A stretch of 64,000 nt of DNA from Brachybacterium sacelli (GCF_017876545.1 NZ_JAGIOD010000002.1:1116001-1180000); one strand, 5' to 3'. Positions 35,598-44,006 are shown, numbered from the stretch's first letter. A program made the numbers and translations. The notes: generated from the sequence alone by a model not told the origin.

Positions 35598-36959
35598 TCA
35601 GGCGAGGAGGCCCACGATCATCACCAGCGGGAGGGAGACGACGGAGCCGAGGGCGGTGACGACGGTCAGGGTCTTCAGCGTGCCCTGCGTCGTCAGTCCC
35701 ACCAGTGACTTGAACATCCAGAAGAAGTTGCTGTTGACCTGGAGGGCGAACATGGCGCCCGAGGCGACCGCGAGGCCGATCGCGATGGGGGAGACGTCGA
35801 TCGAGCCGAGCACCGGCCCGATGATCCCGGCCGCGGCGATGGCCGCCACCGACACGGAGCCGATCGCCAGGTGCAGCACGGCGGCGATCACCCAGGCCAG
35901 CAGAATGCTGATGAGCACCGGCGCACCGGCGTCGGCGGTGAACAGGCCCGCGAGGATCGCGTCGAGTCCGGTCTCCGCGATGACGGCCCCCAGGGAGCCG
36001 CCGATCCCGGTGATCAGCAGGATCTCGCCGGTGGTGTGGAAGCCCTCGCCGAGCGCTCGGTTCGTCCCCTCGGACCCCAGGGCGCGACGGCACAGAAGAT
36101 AGGCGCCGAGCAGGCCGACGAAGAGCGCGACGTTCGCATCCCCGATGAAGGCGATGACGTCATGGGAGAACCCGAACAGCTTGGCGAAGGCTCCTCCGCC
36201 GATCATCACCAGCGGCACCAGGATCGGCAGCAGGCAGACCAGCAGTGGAGGCGTGGTGGTCCGTTCCCGCACGGTCGCGCCTTCCTCCCGCGCGTTCGCC
36301 TCCTGCTCGACGGGCTCGGCCTCGTCGATGGCCTCGTCGGCGGCGGGCTTCCAGTAGCCCGACCGGAGTATCTGGCGGAAGACCAGGGTGGTCAGGATCG
36401 CGGTCACAGGGCCCAGGACGATCCCGTACAGGATCCAGCTCCCCAGGGAAATGTTCATGAGCCCGGCGATGGAGACCGCGGCCAGGCCGGGGACGACGAA
36501 GACGTACCCGGCGAAGATCCCCGTGCCCAGGGCCCCGGCCATCAGCGGCAGGCCCCGTCGGCCGATCATCGGACCTGCCGAGCGCACCACCGGTGCCGCC
36601 AGCACGACCTGCACATCCACGTAGATCGCGGGGAAGATCGTGGACATCGCGGCCGTCAGGGCGTAGGGCAGACGACGTCCGCCGACGCCGTCGACGAGCA
36701 GCGTCACCATCTTCTGGAACGCTCCCATCGCGTGCAGGAGGGCTCCGATGAGGACCCCGAAGCCGATCAGCAGGCCGACCTCGGCCATGATGTCCCCGAA
36801 GCCGCCCGTGATCGCTGCGACGGTGCTGGTGAATCCGACACCCGTGGCGAGGCCGAGATAGAGCGAGCCGATGATCAGGGCGATCACCGGGTCGACCTTC
36901 GCCTTGAGGATGAGGGCCACGATCCCGACGATTGCGATCGTGGTGTGGAGGATGAGCAC
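35598..36959 (-). CDS. GntP-family organic acid permease
   Basis: A 453-residue membrane protein with 12 or more hydrophobic segments in the GntP pattern: ILHTTIAIVGIVALILKAKV at the N-terminus, GFGVLIGALLHAMGAF, IYVDVQVVLAAPVVRS, and the C-terminal VNSNFFWMFKSLVGLTTQGT region. GntP members import gluconate or related sugar acids with protons; the exact substrate is not predictable and no gluconate kinase is nearby. The GTG start at 36959 has CAGGAG 7 bases upstream. A hydrophilic, acidic loop lies near residue 240 (DEAIDEAEPVEQEANAREEG). Confidence 0.88.
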   Translation of the reverse strand: MLILHTTIAIVGIVALILKAKVDPVIALIIGSLYLGLATGVGFTSTVAAITGGFGDIMAEVGLLIGFGVLIGALLHAMGAFQKMVTLLVDGVGGRRLPYALTAAMSTIFPAIYVDVQVVLAAPVVRSAGPMIGRRGLPLMAGALGTGIFAGYVFVVPGLAAVSIAGLMNISLGSWILYGIVLGPVTAILTTLVFRQILRSGYWKPAADEAIDEAEPVEQEANAREEGATVRERTTTPPLLVCLLPILVPLVMIGGGAFAKLFGFSHDVIAFIGDANVALFVGLLGAYLLCRRALGSEGTNRALGEGFHTTGEILLITGIGGSLGAVIAETGLDAILAGLFTADAGAPVLISILLAWVIAAVLHLAIGSVSVAAIAAAGIIGPVLGSIDVSPIAIGLAVASGAMFALQVNSNFFWMFKSLVGLTTQGTLKTLTVVTALGSVVSLPLVMIVGLLA

Positions 36960-37021
36960 GGAGCGCTCCTGTTCTCTCGCGGGGCGACGGAGCGACCATG
37001 CCCCGACGCGATGACCACCAC

Positions 37022-37059
37022 AGTGTGGAGTACGGGAGGTGTCGCTCACGGGACGTGTC
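37022..37059 (-). promoter_or_regulatory. GntP promoter with 12-bp direct repeats
   Basis: On the minus strand CACACT (37022-37027) is a likely -10. Immediately upstream, two 12-bp direct repeats differing at one base, read on plus as ACGGGAGGTGTC (37032-37043) and ACGGGACGTGTC (37048-37059), are spaced 16 bases apart and overlap the -35 region. They look like tandem operator sites for a regulator of the permease. Confidence 0.45.
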
Positions 37060-37137
37060 CGGAATCTGTCGCAATAGTCGAGATCGTCCGGGACCCAGCG
37101 GACGGCGTGACCCGGCCGGGCCGACGCACGGAATCGG

Positions 37138-38097
37138 TCAGGAGGTCGCCGCCGGCAGGTTCTCCAGTATCCGCTGACGCAGGTCGTCGGCCGCTTCGGC
37201 CAGCGTCCGCTGCCGTCGCACGTACTCGGACTTGCCCTGTGCAGTCTCGATCGGCACCATGCCGTAACCCAGCGGCCGCACGTCGTACGGGCTTGCCTCC
37301 ATGTCGAGAACTCGGGTGTCGCGGGCATGCTCGAAGCAGTCCAGCACCAGCTCGGACGGCAGCAGCGGGGTCAGCTTCATCGCCCATTTGTACAGGTCCA
37401 TCCCCACGTGCAGGCACGCCGGGTTGTCGAGGTCGACCTGCTGGTCCCGTGTGGGCTCCAGGGCATTGCGCGGCGCGGCCGTGGGGGTGAAGAAGCGGAA
37501 GGCGTCCAGGTGCGAGCACACCAGCTTCTCCCGTTCGACCACCTCGTCGGTCTCGGACTGGGACAGCCGCAGCGGCAGATCCTCATGGCGCTGCCGGCCG
37601 GGCCGCAGCCGATGGACCATCGCCCATTCGTGCAGCCCGAAGCATCCGAATTCCGGGCGGCGGCTGCCGAGCGAGGACGCCGAGAGCAGACGCGTCATGA
37701 AGGAGAAGGCGTCGGCCCGCTCCGCCAGATACCTCTCGACATCGGCCCGCCGACTCGTCGGGGGCGCGCCGACGGACGTTCCCGCGGGAACGTCGCGGTA
37801 CCAGGAGCGGCGCCCGGAGTCGTCGACGTCGGTGATCACGGGCCGTCCGTTCGGCTCGAGGTCGGCTGCAGCGTCGTAGGCCACCCGCCACCCCGGGTGC
37901 CAGCGGCGCAGCTTCGCGGGGGAGAAGGGGTAGTAGGTGAACAGGAAGTCCTCGACGGGGTGCTTCTGCCCGCGCTGCCTGCGCTCACGGTGACCCGCTG
38001 TGAGTGCGTCGGCTCGTTCCTCGTGATCCCGACGGGCGTGAGAGGCCTCCGTCTCCGACATCATCTGCACCGGGGCGTCCGGGCTCGGGATGCTCAC
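37138..38097 (-). CDS. Conserved actinobacterial protein, annotated in relatives as 3-methyladenine DNA glycosylase
   Basis: A 319-residue soluble protein. Proteins with the segments HPVEDFLFTYYPFSPAKLRR, FGCFGLHEWAMVHR, EREKLVCSHLDAFRF and ACLHVGMDLYKWAMKL are widespread in Actinobacteria and often carry the name 3-methyladenine DNA glycosylase. No helix-hairpin-helix or AlkA/Tag motif is visible, so that activity is doubtful. The conserved His, Cys and Asp residues suggest a metal enzyme. The GTG at 38097 is preferred because AGGAG lies 7 bases upstream. A -10 (TAGGAT) is at 38136-38141 on this strand. Confidence 0.72.
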   Translation of the reverse strand: MSIPSPDAPVQMMSETEASHARRDHEERADALTAGHRERRQRGQKHPVEDFLFTYYPFSPAKLRRWHPGWRVAYDAAADLEPNGRPVITDVDDSGRRSWYRDVPAGTSVGAPPTSRRADVERYLAERADAFSFMTRLLSASSLGSRRPEFGCFGLHEWAMVHRLRPGRQRHEDLPLRLSQSETDEVVEREKLVCSHLDAFRFFTPTAAPRNALEPTRDQQVDLDNPACLHVGMDLYKWAMKLTPLLPSELVLDCFEHARDTRVLDMEASPYDVRPLGYGMVPIETAQGKSEYVRRQRTLAEAADDLRQRILENLPAATS

Positions 38098-38135
38098 GGC
38101 GGGCTCCTGGTGCGGGTCGGGGATCGGGCCGAACC

Positions 38136-38141
38136 ATCCTA
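38136..38141 (-). promoter_or_regulatory. -10 element of the 37138-38097 gene
   Basis: TAGGAT on the minus strand at 38136-38141 would start transcription near 38129, about 32 bases before the GTG. No clear -35. Confidence 0.4.
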
Positions 38142-38278
38142 CGAGGTGGCCTGTCCCTCCTCCCCACCGGGTACTCGTCCACAGCGGCGCCGAGCGTCCG
38201 GCGCTCGGCCCCTCCGCGTCCCTACGGTGAGGCGCACCAGAGAGCATGGACCGCCGCGACCGGTGAGGAGCATCAGAG

Positions 38279-38821
38279 ATGGCCGGCATAGATTTCGACT
38301 GCGCGTACTGCGGAGAGCACCATCGCGACACCGACGGGAGTGCTTCCAGCCCGTGGCCCGCGCTCGCCTTCCGCCGCCCTGACCCGTACCTGGATCTTGA
38401 CACGCACGCCCGCCGCTTCCACGCCCGGGCCACCGACGACCTGTGCGTGATCGACCGCGACCGGGGCCCCGACTGCTACGTGCGCGTGACCCTCTCGATA
38501 CCGATCCGGGACGAGGAGATCACGCTCGAGTACGGTCCGTGGGCCTCGGTGGGCGAAGGCAGCTATCTCGATTACGTCGAGCACTACGAGGATCCCGACC
38601 ATCGCGAGCACTACGCCGGGCAGCTGGCCACCGCGATCCCGGGGTACTCCCATCCCTTCTCCGTGCCGGTGCAGGTCATCACGCGCGGCATGCAGCGCCC
38701 CGTCATCGTGCCGGACTCGACCTTCGGTCATGCTCTGGTGCGCGACTTCTACGATGGGATCAGCCGGACGGAGGCAGAGCTGCGCATCCGCTCGATGCTC
38801 CTGCCCTCGACCCCGCTCTGA
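38279..38821 (+). CDS. DUF2199 domain-containing protein
   Basis: A 180-residue soluble protein with an N-terminal CxxC-H pattern (FDCAYCGEHH), PWPALAFRRPDPYLDL, and DRGPDCYVRVTLSIPI followed by LEYGPWASVGEGSYLDYVE, which match DUF2199. The family has a zinc-ribbon-like start; its function is unknown. GAGGAG precedes the ATG and TACGGT at 38223-38228 is a possible -10. It is divergent from the 37138-38097 gene and convergent with the SDR gene. Confidence 0.8.
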   Translation: MAGIDFDCAYCGEHHRDTDGSASSPWPALAFRRPDPYLDLDTHARRFHARATDDLCVIDRDRGPDCYVRVTLSIPIRDEEITLEYGPWASVGEGSYLDYVEHYEDPDHREHYAGQLATAIPGYSHPFSVPVQVITRGMQRPVIVPDSTFGHALVRDFYDGISRTEAELRIRSMLLPSTPL

Positions 38822-38863
38822 CACCTGGCGGGCAGGACTCAGCCACGGCCGATGCGGCAGCCG

Positions 38864-39625
38864 TCATCCCGGTGTCATCCTGATCGCGCCGTCGAGACGG
38901 ATGACCTCGCCGTTGAGCATCGGGTTCTCCACGATGTGCTGGACGAGCGCCGCGAACTCCGCGGGCCTGCCCAGTCGGCTCGGATGCGGCACCTGGGAGG
39001 CGAGGGAGGTGCGGACCTCATCGCTCATGCCGGCCATCATCGGGGTCTCGAAGGTGCCGGGGGCGATCGCCATGACCCGGATGCAGGACCGTGCCAGTTC
39101 CCTCGCTGCGGGGAGCGTGAGTCCGGCGACCGCGGCCTTCGACGCGGCGTAGGCGGTCTGTCCGATCTGTCCGTCGAACGCGGCCACCGACGCGGTGTTG
39201 ACGATGACTCCCCGTTCCTCACCGTCGACGGGGACGTCCTGCATCACGTCGGCGGCGAGTCGCATCACGTTGACCGTTCCCAGCAGGTTGATGTGGAGGA
39301 CCCGCTCGACGTCGGACAGCGGGATCGGGCCGCTCCGACCCACGAGCCGCTTGCCGACCACGATCCCGGCACAGTTCACGACGATGCGGAGATGACCGAG
39401 GGACGTGGCGAGCTCCACGGCCGCGCGGACATCGTCCTCGCTGGTGACGTCCGCGGACGCGAAGTGTGCCGTGCTGCCGAGAGCTGCGGCCGCTTCCCGT
39501 CCGTCGGACCGTGGCAGATCGAGGAGCACGACCTTCACCCCTGCCGCAGTGAGCCGGGTCGCGGTGGCCAGACCGAGCCCGGAGGCGCCGCCGGTGACGA
39601 GGGCGACCTCTCCCCGCGCGTCCAT
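38864..39625 (-). CDS. Short-chain dehydrogenase, 3-hydroxyacyl-CoA dehydrogenase type 2-like
   Basis: A 253-residue SDR. The cofactor motif is TGGASGLG near residues 11-18 with LLDLPRS (Asp suggests NAD), then NCAGI, and the catalytic Ser-Tyr-Lys in NTASVAAFDGQIGQTAYAASK (Tyr and Lys within YAASK). The segments GKRLVGRSGPIPLSDVERVL and APGTFETPMMAGM are typical of HSD17B10-like 3-hydroxyacyl-CoA or 3-hydroxy-2-methylbutyryl-CoA dehydrogenases. It follows a thiolase gene by 5 bases, so it likely supplies the thiolase substrate in fatty acid or isoleucine breakdown. Confidence 0.87.
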   Translation of the reverse strand: MDARGEVALVTGGASGLGLATATRLTAAGVKVVLLDLPRSDGREAAAALGSTAHFASADVTSEDDVRAAVELATSLGHLRIVVNCAGIVVGKRLVGRSGPIPLSDVERVLHINLLGTVNVMRLAADVMQDVPVDGEERGVIVNTASVAAFDGQIGQTAYAASKAAVAGLTLPAARELARSCIRVMAIAPGTFETPMMAGMSDEVRTSLASQVPHPSRLGRPAEFAALVQHIVENPMLNGEVIRLDGAIRMTPG

Positions 39626-39630
39626 GTCTC

Positions 39631-40815
39631 TCAGAGCCTTTCGATGATGAGTGCGTTCGCCATGCCCTGGCCCTCGCAGATCGTCTCGAGCCCGAAGCGG
39701 GCGCCGGACTCCTCGAGCTGGGTGAGCAGGGTCGCCAGCAGTCGGGTGCCCGAGGAGCCGAGCGCATGTCCGAGGGCGATGGCGCCGCCGCGCTGATTGA
39801 GCAGCGCGGGATCCGCACCCGTCCCCCGCGCCCAGGCGAGTGGCACGGGCGCGAACGCCTCGTTCACCTCGTAGGCGTCCATGTCCCCGATGGTCAGGCC
39901 TGCCCGCTCCAGGACGCGCCGGGTGGCGGGGATGACACCGGTGAGCATCTCGATCGGGTCGGACCCGACGACGGCGTGGGAGACGATTCTCGCCCGCGGC
40001 CGCAGCCCGAGAGTGCCCGCGAGCTCCTCGCTCATGAGGAGTATCGCACTGGCGCCGTCGGTGAGCGGAGAGGAGTTTCCCGGCGTGATCACCCACCCCA
40101 GCTGCGGGAACCTGGCAACCATCTCGTCGGTGCGGAACACGGGCTCGAGCCCGGCGAGCGCGTCGACGCTCGTGCCCGGCCTGACCGTCTCGTCGGCGCG
40201 GTGCGCAGCCTCCGAGCCCGGCGCCGTCACCGGGATGATCTCGTCGTCGAAGGCCCCGCGCGCTGCGGCCGCGGCCGCGCGAGCGTGCGACCCGGCGGAG
40301 TACTCGTCCAGCGAGTCCCGGTCGAGGTTCCATCGCTGCGCGACGATCTCCGCGGAGACGCCCTGTCCGACGAGCCCTCCGGGGAACCTTTCTGCGACCT
40401 TCGAGCCGAAGGGGTCCTCGCCGAGAGTGGCGTGGTTGATCGGCACCTTGCTCATCATCTCGACGCCGCCGGCGATGACGGCGTCGTAGAGGCCGGCAGT
40501 GACGCCGGCGGCGGCGAAGCTCACGGCTTGCAGGCCGGAGCCGCACTGCCGATCGATCGTGACTCCCGCCGTGGTGACCGGGAGGCCGGCGGCGAGCGCG
40601 GCGTTGCGGGCGATGTTCACCGACTGCTCACCGACCTGGCCGAGGCAGCCGATCAGGACGTCGTCGATCGCTGCCGGGTCGAGGTCGTTGCGGTCCACGA
40701 GGGCGGTGATCGCTTCCGAGAGCAGGTCGACCGGGTGGAAGGTCGAGAGCGCGCCCCCGGGTTTCCCCTTGCCGGAGGCCGTCCGCACGACGTCGACGAT
40801 GACCGGTGCGCTCAT
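39631..40815 (-). CDS. Acetyl-CoA acetyltransferase (thiolase)
   Basis: A 394-residue thiolase that cleaves 3-ketoacyl-CoA or condenses acetyl-CoA. The nucleophile cysteine is in TIDRQCGSGLQAVSFAA; NEAFAPVPLAW, GGAIALGHALGSSGTR and the second active-site cysteine in CEGQGMANALI are present (most homologues have CxGGG; here a Gln). AGGAC precedes the ATG. It is first in a two-gene operon with the SDR, divergent from the FAH-family gene. Confidence 0.92.
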   Translation of the reverse strand: MSAPVIVDVVRTASGKGKPGGALSTFHPVDLLSEAITALVDRNDLDPAAIDDVLIGCLGQVGEQSVNIARNAALAAGLPVTTAGVTIDRQCGSGLQAVSFAAAGVTAGLYDAVIAGGVEMMSKVPINHATLGEDPFGSKVAERFPGGLVGQGVSAEIVAQRWNLDRDSLDEYSAGSHARAAAAAARGAFDDEIIPVTAPGSEAAHRADETVRPGTSVDALAGLEPVFRTDEMVARFPQLGWVITPGNSSPLTDGASAILLMSEELAGTLGLRPRARIVSHAVVGSDPIEMLTGVIPATRRVLERAGLTIGDMDAYEVNEAFAPVPLAWARGTGADPALLNQRGGAIALGHALGSSGTRLLATLLTQLEESGARFGLETICEGQGMANALIIERL

Positions 40816-40901
40816 CGGCTGGTACGTCCTGCCCCTGCGGCGGCAGCGATCCCGGATACCTCGACTTCGTGCACGGCACGACCCCGTCCCTGCGGTGCGG
40901 T

Positions 40902-40943
40902 GTGCGCATCCCTGCGCACCCATCTCGTCCTGGATCCATGATA
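40902..40943. promoter_or_regulatory. Divergent control region of the thiolase and FAH genes
   Basis: The 280-base gap has a perfect 7-bp inverted repeat GTGCGCA-TCCC-TGCGCAC (40902-40919), then the palindrome TGGATCCA (40931-40938) adjoining a minus-strand TATCAT (40938-40943) that could be the thiolase -10. The repeats may be operators; no regulator gene is adjacent. Confidence 0.3.
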
Positions 40944-41082
40944 TCTCTCCCCGGGGTCGGTGTCCCGGACTGCCCGAGGGTCTCGCCATCCGGGTCCACC
41001 GCGACAGCCACTGCGGGAGTAGATCGGAGAAGGCAGCGGTGTGCGGGCGCACGGTCGAGAACGGCGGGCCAGGTCGACGGCC

Positions 41083-41095
41083 TAGACTGCGTGCC
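41083..41095 (+). promoter_or_regulatory. -10 element giving a leaderless start for the FAH gene
   Basis: TAGACT at 41083-41088 is 7 bases before the ATG at 41096, with no Shine-Dalgarno in between. Confidence 0.5.
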
Positions 41096-41881
41096 ATGCG
41101 TATCGCCCGATTCACCACCGGCGAAGATCCCATGTACGGCATCGTCCAGGAGAAGGACGGCCAGGACATGGTCTATGGGATCGCCGGTGACCCCCTGTAC
41201 ACCGAGATCCGTCCGACCGGCACCGTCGTCCCCCTCGAGGACGTTCGTCTGCTGGCCCCCGTCATCCCCCGCTCGAAGGTGGTGTGCGTCGGTCGCAACT
41301 ACGCGGCGCACGCCGCGGAGATGGGCGGCGAGGTGCCCGAGCAGGCACTGTTCTTCCTCAAGCCCAACACGGCCGTCGTCGGCCCCGGCGACCCGGTGAC
41401 GATCCCTCCCTACAGTCACGAGGTCAGCCTCGAGGCCGAGCTCGCCGTGGTCATGAAGCGGATGGCCAAGGACGTCGCCCCCGAGGACGTGCCCGAGGCG
41501 GTCCTCGGCTACACCTGCGCGAACGACCTCACCGCGCGCGACTCCCAGCGCGCGGAGGACCAGTGGTTCCGTGCCAAGGCCTTCGACACCTCCTGCCCCA
41601 TCGGCCCCTGGATCGAGACCGATCTCGAGGTCGCGGCTCCCGCTGGGCTCTCGATCTCCTCCAGCGTCGACGGCGAAGTCGCCCAGGACGGCACCACGTC
41701 CGACATGGTCCGCTCCGTCGCCGAGCTGATCGCCGAGATCTCCACCGTGGTCACCCTCCTGCCCGGCGACCTGGTCCTGACCGGCACGCCCGCCGGGGTG
41801 CGCACCGTGGAGGCCGGCTCCAGCATCGACATCACCATCGAGGGGATCGGCACGCTGACCAATCCCGTCGTGCGGCGCTGA
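41096..41881 (+). CDS. Fumarylacetoacetate hydrolase family protein
   Basis: A 261-residue FAH-superfamily enzyme. The substrate and metal regions are VVCVGRNYAAHAAEMGG, FLKPNTAVVGPGDPV, the acidic metal ligands in SLEAELAVVMKR, GYTCANDLTARD, and the C-terminal GDLVLTGTPAGV. Members include 2-hydroxyhepta-2,4-diene-1,7-dioate isomerases, acylpyruvases and oxaloacetate decarboxylases; which one cannot be told. The small size with a short N-terminal domain fits the acylpyruvase-like group. The start is set by the -10 element 7 bases upstream. Confidence 0.85.
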   Translation: MRIARFTTGEDPMYGIVQEKDGQDMVYGIAGDPLYTEIRPTGTVVPLEDVRLLAPVIPRSKVVCVGRNYAAHAAEMGGEVPEQALFFLKPNTAVVGPGDPVTIPPYSHEVSLEAELAVVMKRMAKDVAPEDVPEAVLGYTCANDLTARDSQRAEDQWFRAKAFDTSCPIGPWIETDLEVAAPAGLSISSSVDGEVAQDGTTSDMVRSVAELIAEISTVVTLLPGDLVLTGTPAGVRTVEAGSSIDITIEGIGTLTNPVVRR

Positions 41882-41929
41882 GGCGCCCGTCCCGAGCCTT
41901 CACCCCTTGCGATCCCAGGAGCATCCCGC

Positions 41930-43459
41930 GTGACCACCACCTCGAGCCCGACCACCACCCCTGCAGCACCTGCTGGTGAGGTCCGGGTGCGATTCTGCCC
42001 CAGCCCCACCGGCACCCCGCACGTGGGCCTGGTGCGCACCGCTCTGTTCAATTGGGCCCACGCCCGCCACCACGGCGGCAAGTTGATCTTCCGTATCGAG
42101 GACACTGACGCCGCGCGCGACAGCGAGGAGTCCTACCACCAGCTGCTCGAGGCCATGCGCTGGCTCGGCATCGACTGGGACGAGGGCGTCGAGGTCGGCG
42201 GCCCCCACGGTCCCTACCGCCAGTCCCAGCGCGCCGAGATCTATCAGGACGTCATCGCGACGCTGAAGGAAGCCGGCCACATCTACGAGTCCTTCTCCAC
42301 CGCGGAGGAGATCTCGCAGCGTCATCGCGACGCCGGCCGCGACCCCCAGCTCGGCTACGACGGGTACGACCGTGATCTCACCGACCAGCAGAAGGCCGCT
42401 TTCCGCGCCGAGGGCCGCGAGCCCAGCTGGCGCCTGCGGATGCCCGATGCCGATCTCTCCTTCGACGACCTCGTGCGCGGGGAGATCACCTTCAAGGCCG
42501 GCTCCACCCCCGATTTCGTGGTGGTCCGCGCCAACGGTCAGCCGCTGTACACCCTGGTCAACCCCATCGACGATGCTCTCATGCGCATCACCCACGTGCT
42601 GCGTGGCGAGGACATCCTCTCCTCCACCCCCCGGCAGATCGCGCTGTACCGGGCCCTGATGGACATCGGCATCGCCGAGCGGATCCCCGCGTTCGGCCAC
42701 CTGCCCTACGTGATGGGTGAGGGCAACAAGAAGCTCTCCAAGCGCGATCCTCAGGCGAACCTCTTCCTCTACCGGGATCAGGGTTTCCTGCCCGAGGGCA
42801 TGGTCAACTACCTCGCCCTGCTGGGCTGGGGTTACAGCGCCGATGAAGACATCTTCAGCCGCGAGCAGCTCGTCGAGCGCTTCGATGCTTCGGACGTGAA
42901 TCCCAATCCGGCGCGTGTGGATCTCAAGAAGGCCACCGCCATCAACGCCGATCACATCCGCCTGCTGCCGGAGGCGGAGCTGACCGAGCGTCTGATCCCG
43001 TACCTGCAGCAGGGCGGGGTGCTGGGGGAGGACGTCACCGAGGAGCAGCACGCCCTGGTCGCCGCCGCCACCGGGCTGATCCACACCCGGATGAACCTGC
43101 TCGGCGAGGCCGTGGACCTGCTGGGCTTCCTCTTCGTGGACGACGAGGACCTCGTCGTCGCCGACGATGCGCTGAAGAAGCTCGGCGAGGATCCCGTCGG
43201 GGTGCTCGATCGGGCGATCACGGAGGTCGAGGCCGTCCCGGAGGACTCCTTCGCGGCCGCTCGGCTCGAGGCTGTGCTGCGTGCGGCCATCGTCGAGGAC
43301 ATGGGGATCAAGCCCCGCCTGGCCTTCGGTCCGCTGCGCAGCGCCGTCTCCGGCCGCCGCATCTCCCCTCCGCTGTTCGAGTCCATGGAGCTGCTCGGCC
43401 GGGCCTCGAGCCTGGCCCGGCTGCGAGCGCTGCGAGACCGTCTGGCCGCTCAGGCGTGA
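41930..43459 (+). CDS. gltX: Glutamyl-tRNA synthetase
   Basis: A 509-residue class I synthetase that charges tRNA-Glu; in Actinobacteria it normally also mischarges tRNA-Gln for later amidation by GatCAB. The HIGH-type motif is in [20 protein letters not shown] (HVGL) and the KMSKS-type motif in [13 protein letters not shown]. The GTG start follows CAGGAG. It is preceded by the FAH gene (48 bases) and followed by a terminator-like hairpin and the tRNA-Gln and tRNA-Glu genes, its own substrates. Confidence 0.96.
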   Translation: MTTTSSPTTTPAAPAGEVRVRFCPSPTGTPHVGLVRTALFNWAHARHHGGKLIFRIEDTDAARDSEESYHQLLEAMRWLGIDWDEGVEVGGPHGPYRQSQRAEIYQDVIATLKEAGHIYESFSTAEEISQRHRDAGRDPQLGYDGYDRDLTDQQKAAFRAEGREPSWRLRMPDADLSFDDLVRGEITFKAGSTPDFVVVRANGQPLYTLVNPIDDALMRITHVLRGEDILSSTPRQIALYRALMDIGIAERIPAFGHLPYVMGEGNKKLSKRDPQANLFLYRDQGFLPEGMVNYLALLGWGYSADEDIFSREQLVERFDASDVNPNPARVDLKKATAINADHIRLLPEAELTERLIPYLQQGGVLGEDVTEEQHALVAAATGLIHTRMNLLGEAVDLLGFLFVDDEDLVVADDALKKLGEDPVGVLDRAITEVEAVPEDSFAAARLEAVLRAAIVEDMGIKPRLAFGPLRSAVSGRRISPPLFESMELLGRASSLARLRALRDRLAAQA

Positions 43460-43465
43460 GCGTTC

Positions 43466-43505
43466 GGAGCGCTGTGGGGCGAGGTGCTCAGCCTCACAGC
43501 GCTCC
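43466..43505 (+). terminator. Hairpin after gltX
   Basis: GGAGCGCTGTG (43466-43476) pairs perfectly with CACAGCGCTCC (43495-43505), and inner bases extend the stem by about four pairs. It begins 6 bases after the stop; no T-tract follows. Confidence 0.6.
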
Positions 43506-43519
43506 GGGCCCCTCTCGCT

Positions 43520-43548
43520 TTGTCATGGGCCCGCGGACCCGGTAGAGT
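43520..43548 (+). promoter_or_regulatory. Promoter of the tRNA-Gln/tRNA-Glu cluster
   Basis: TTGTCA (43520-43525), a 17-base spacer and TAGAGT (43543-43548) form the best sigma-70-type promoter in the window. It is about 95 bases before tRNA-Gln and directs transcription away from gltX. Confidence 0.75.
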
Positions 43549-43643
43549 CTTACCTCGGTACGGCAACCGCGGCTCAGCCCGAAAAGCCCTTGGAAACCAC
43601 CGGGGAGCGATTTGGAAGAGACACGGAAAACGTACTGTCATCA

Positions 43644-43715
43644 TGGGGTATGGTGTAATTGGCAACACAGCGGTTTCTGGTACCGTCGTTCTAGGTTCGA
43701 GTCCTGGTACCCCAG
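43644..43715 (+). tRNA. tRNA-Gln (anticodon CTG)
   Basis: A 72-base cloverleaf: acceptor stem TGGGGTA/TACCCCA, short D arm GTGT/ACAC, anticodon stem GCGGT/ACCGT with loop TTCTGGT (anticodon CTG), T arm CTAGG/CCTGG with TTCGAGT. CCA is not encoded. Confidence 0.93.
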
Positions 43716-43749
43716 CGCTTCACGACTTCTCGGAAGTCGTGCGGTCCGC

Positions 43750-43822
43750 GCCCCGTTCGTCTAGCGGCCCAGGACGTCGCCCTCTCACGGCGGTAACACC
43801 GGTTCAAATCCGGTACGGGGTA
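43750..43822 (+). tRNA. tRNA-Glu (anticodon CTC), copy 1
   Basis: A 73-base cloverleaf: acceptor GCCCCGT/ACGGGGT, anticodon stem TCGCC/GGCGG (one mismatch-tolerant pair) with loop CTCTCAC (anticodon CTC), T arm CCGGT/ACCGG-like with TTCAAAT. CCA is not encoded. It lies 34 bases after tRNA-Gln. Confidence 0.93.
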
Positions 43823-43850
43823 CGACGCAGGATCTCCGGATCGTGCGCAG

Positions 43851-43923
43851 GCCCCGTTCGTCTAGCGGCCTAGGACGTCGCCCTCTCACGGCGGTAACAC
43901 CGGTTCAAATCCGGTACGGGGTA
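43851..43923 (+). tRNA. tRNA-Glu (anticodon CTC), copy 2
   Basis: Identical to copy 1 except for one D-loop base (C to T in AGCGGCCYAGGA). It is 28 bases downstream, a tandem duplicate in the same transcript. Confidence 0.93.
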
Positions 43924-43930
43924 CGGAGCA

Positions 43931-43965
43931 GGAGTCGATGCCAGCGGGCATCGACTCCTTTTCTG
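43931..43965 (+). terminator. Intrinsic terminator of the tRNA cluster
   Basis: A perfect 12-bp stem, GGAGTCGATGCC (43931-43942) with GGCATCGACTCC (43947-43958), AGCG loop, followed by TTTTC. It starts 8 bases after the last tRNA. Confidence 0.9.
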
Positions 43966-43994
43966 TTTCCTGGGCTTTCGGCCACCCGAGGGAG

Positions 43995-44006
43995 TATCGT
44001 CGTGAC
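43995..44006 (+). promoter_or_regulatory. -10 element giving a leaderless start for the universal stress gene
   Basis: TATCGT (43995-44000) is 6 bases before the ATG at 44007; no Shine-Dalgarno. Confidence 0.5.
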
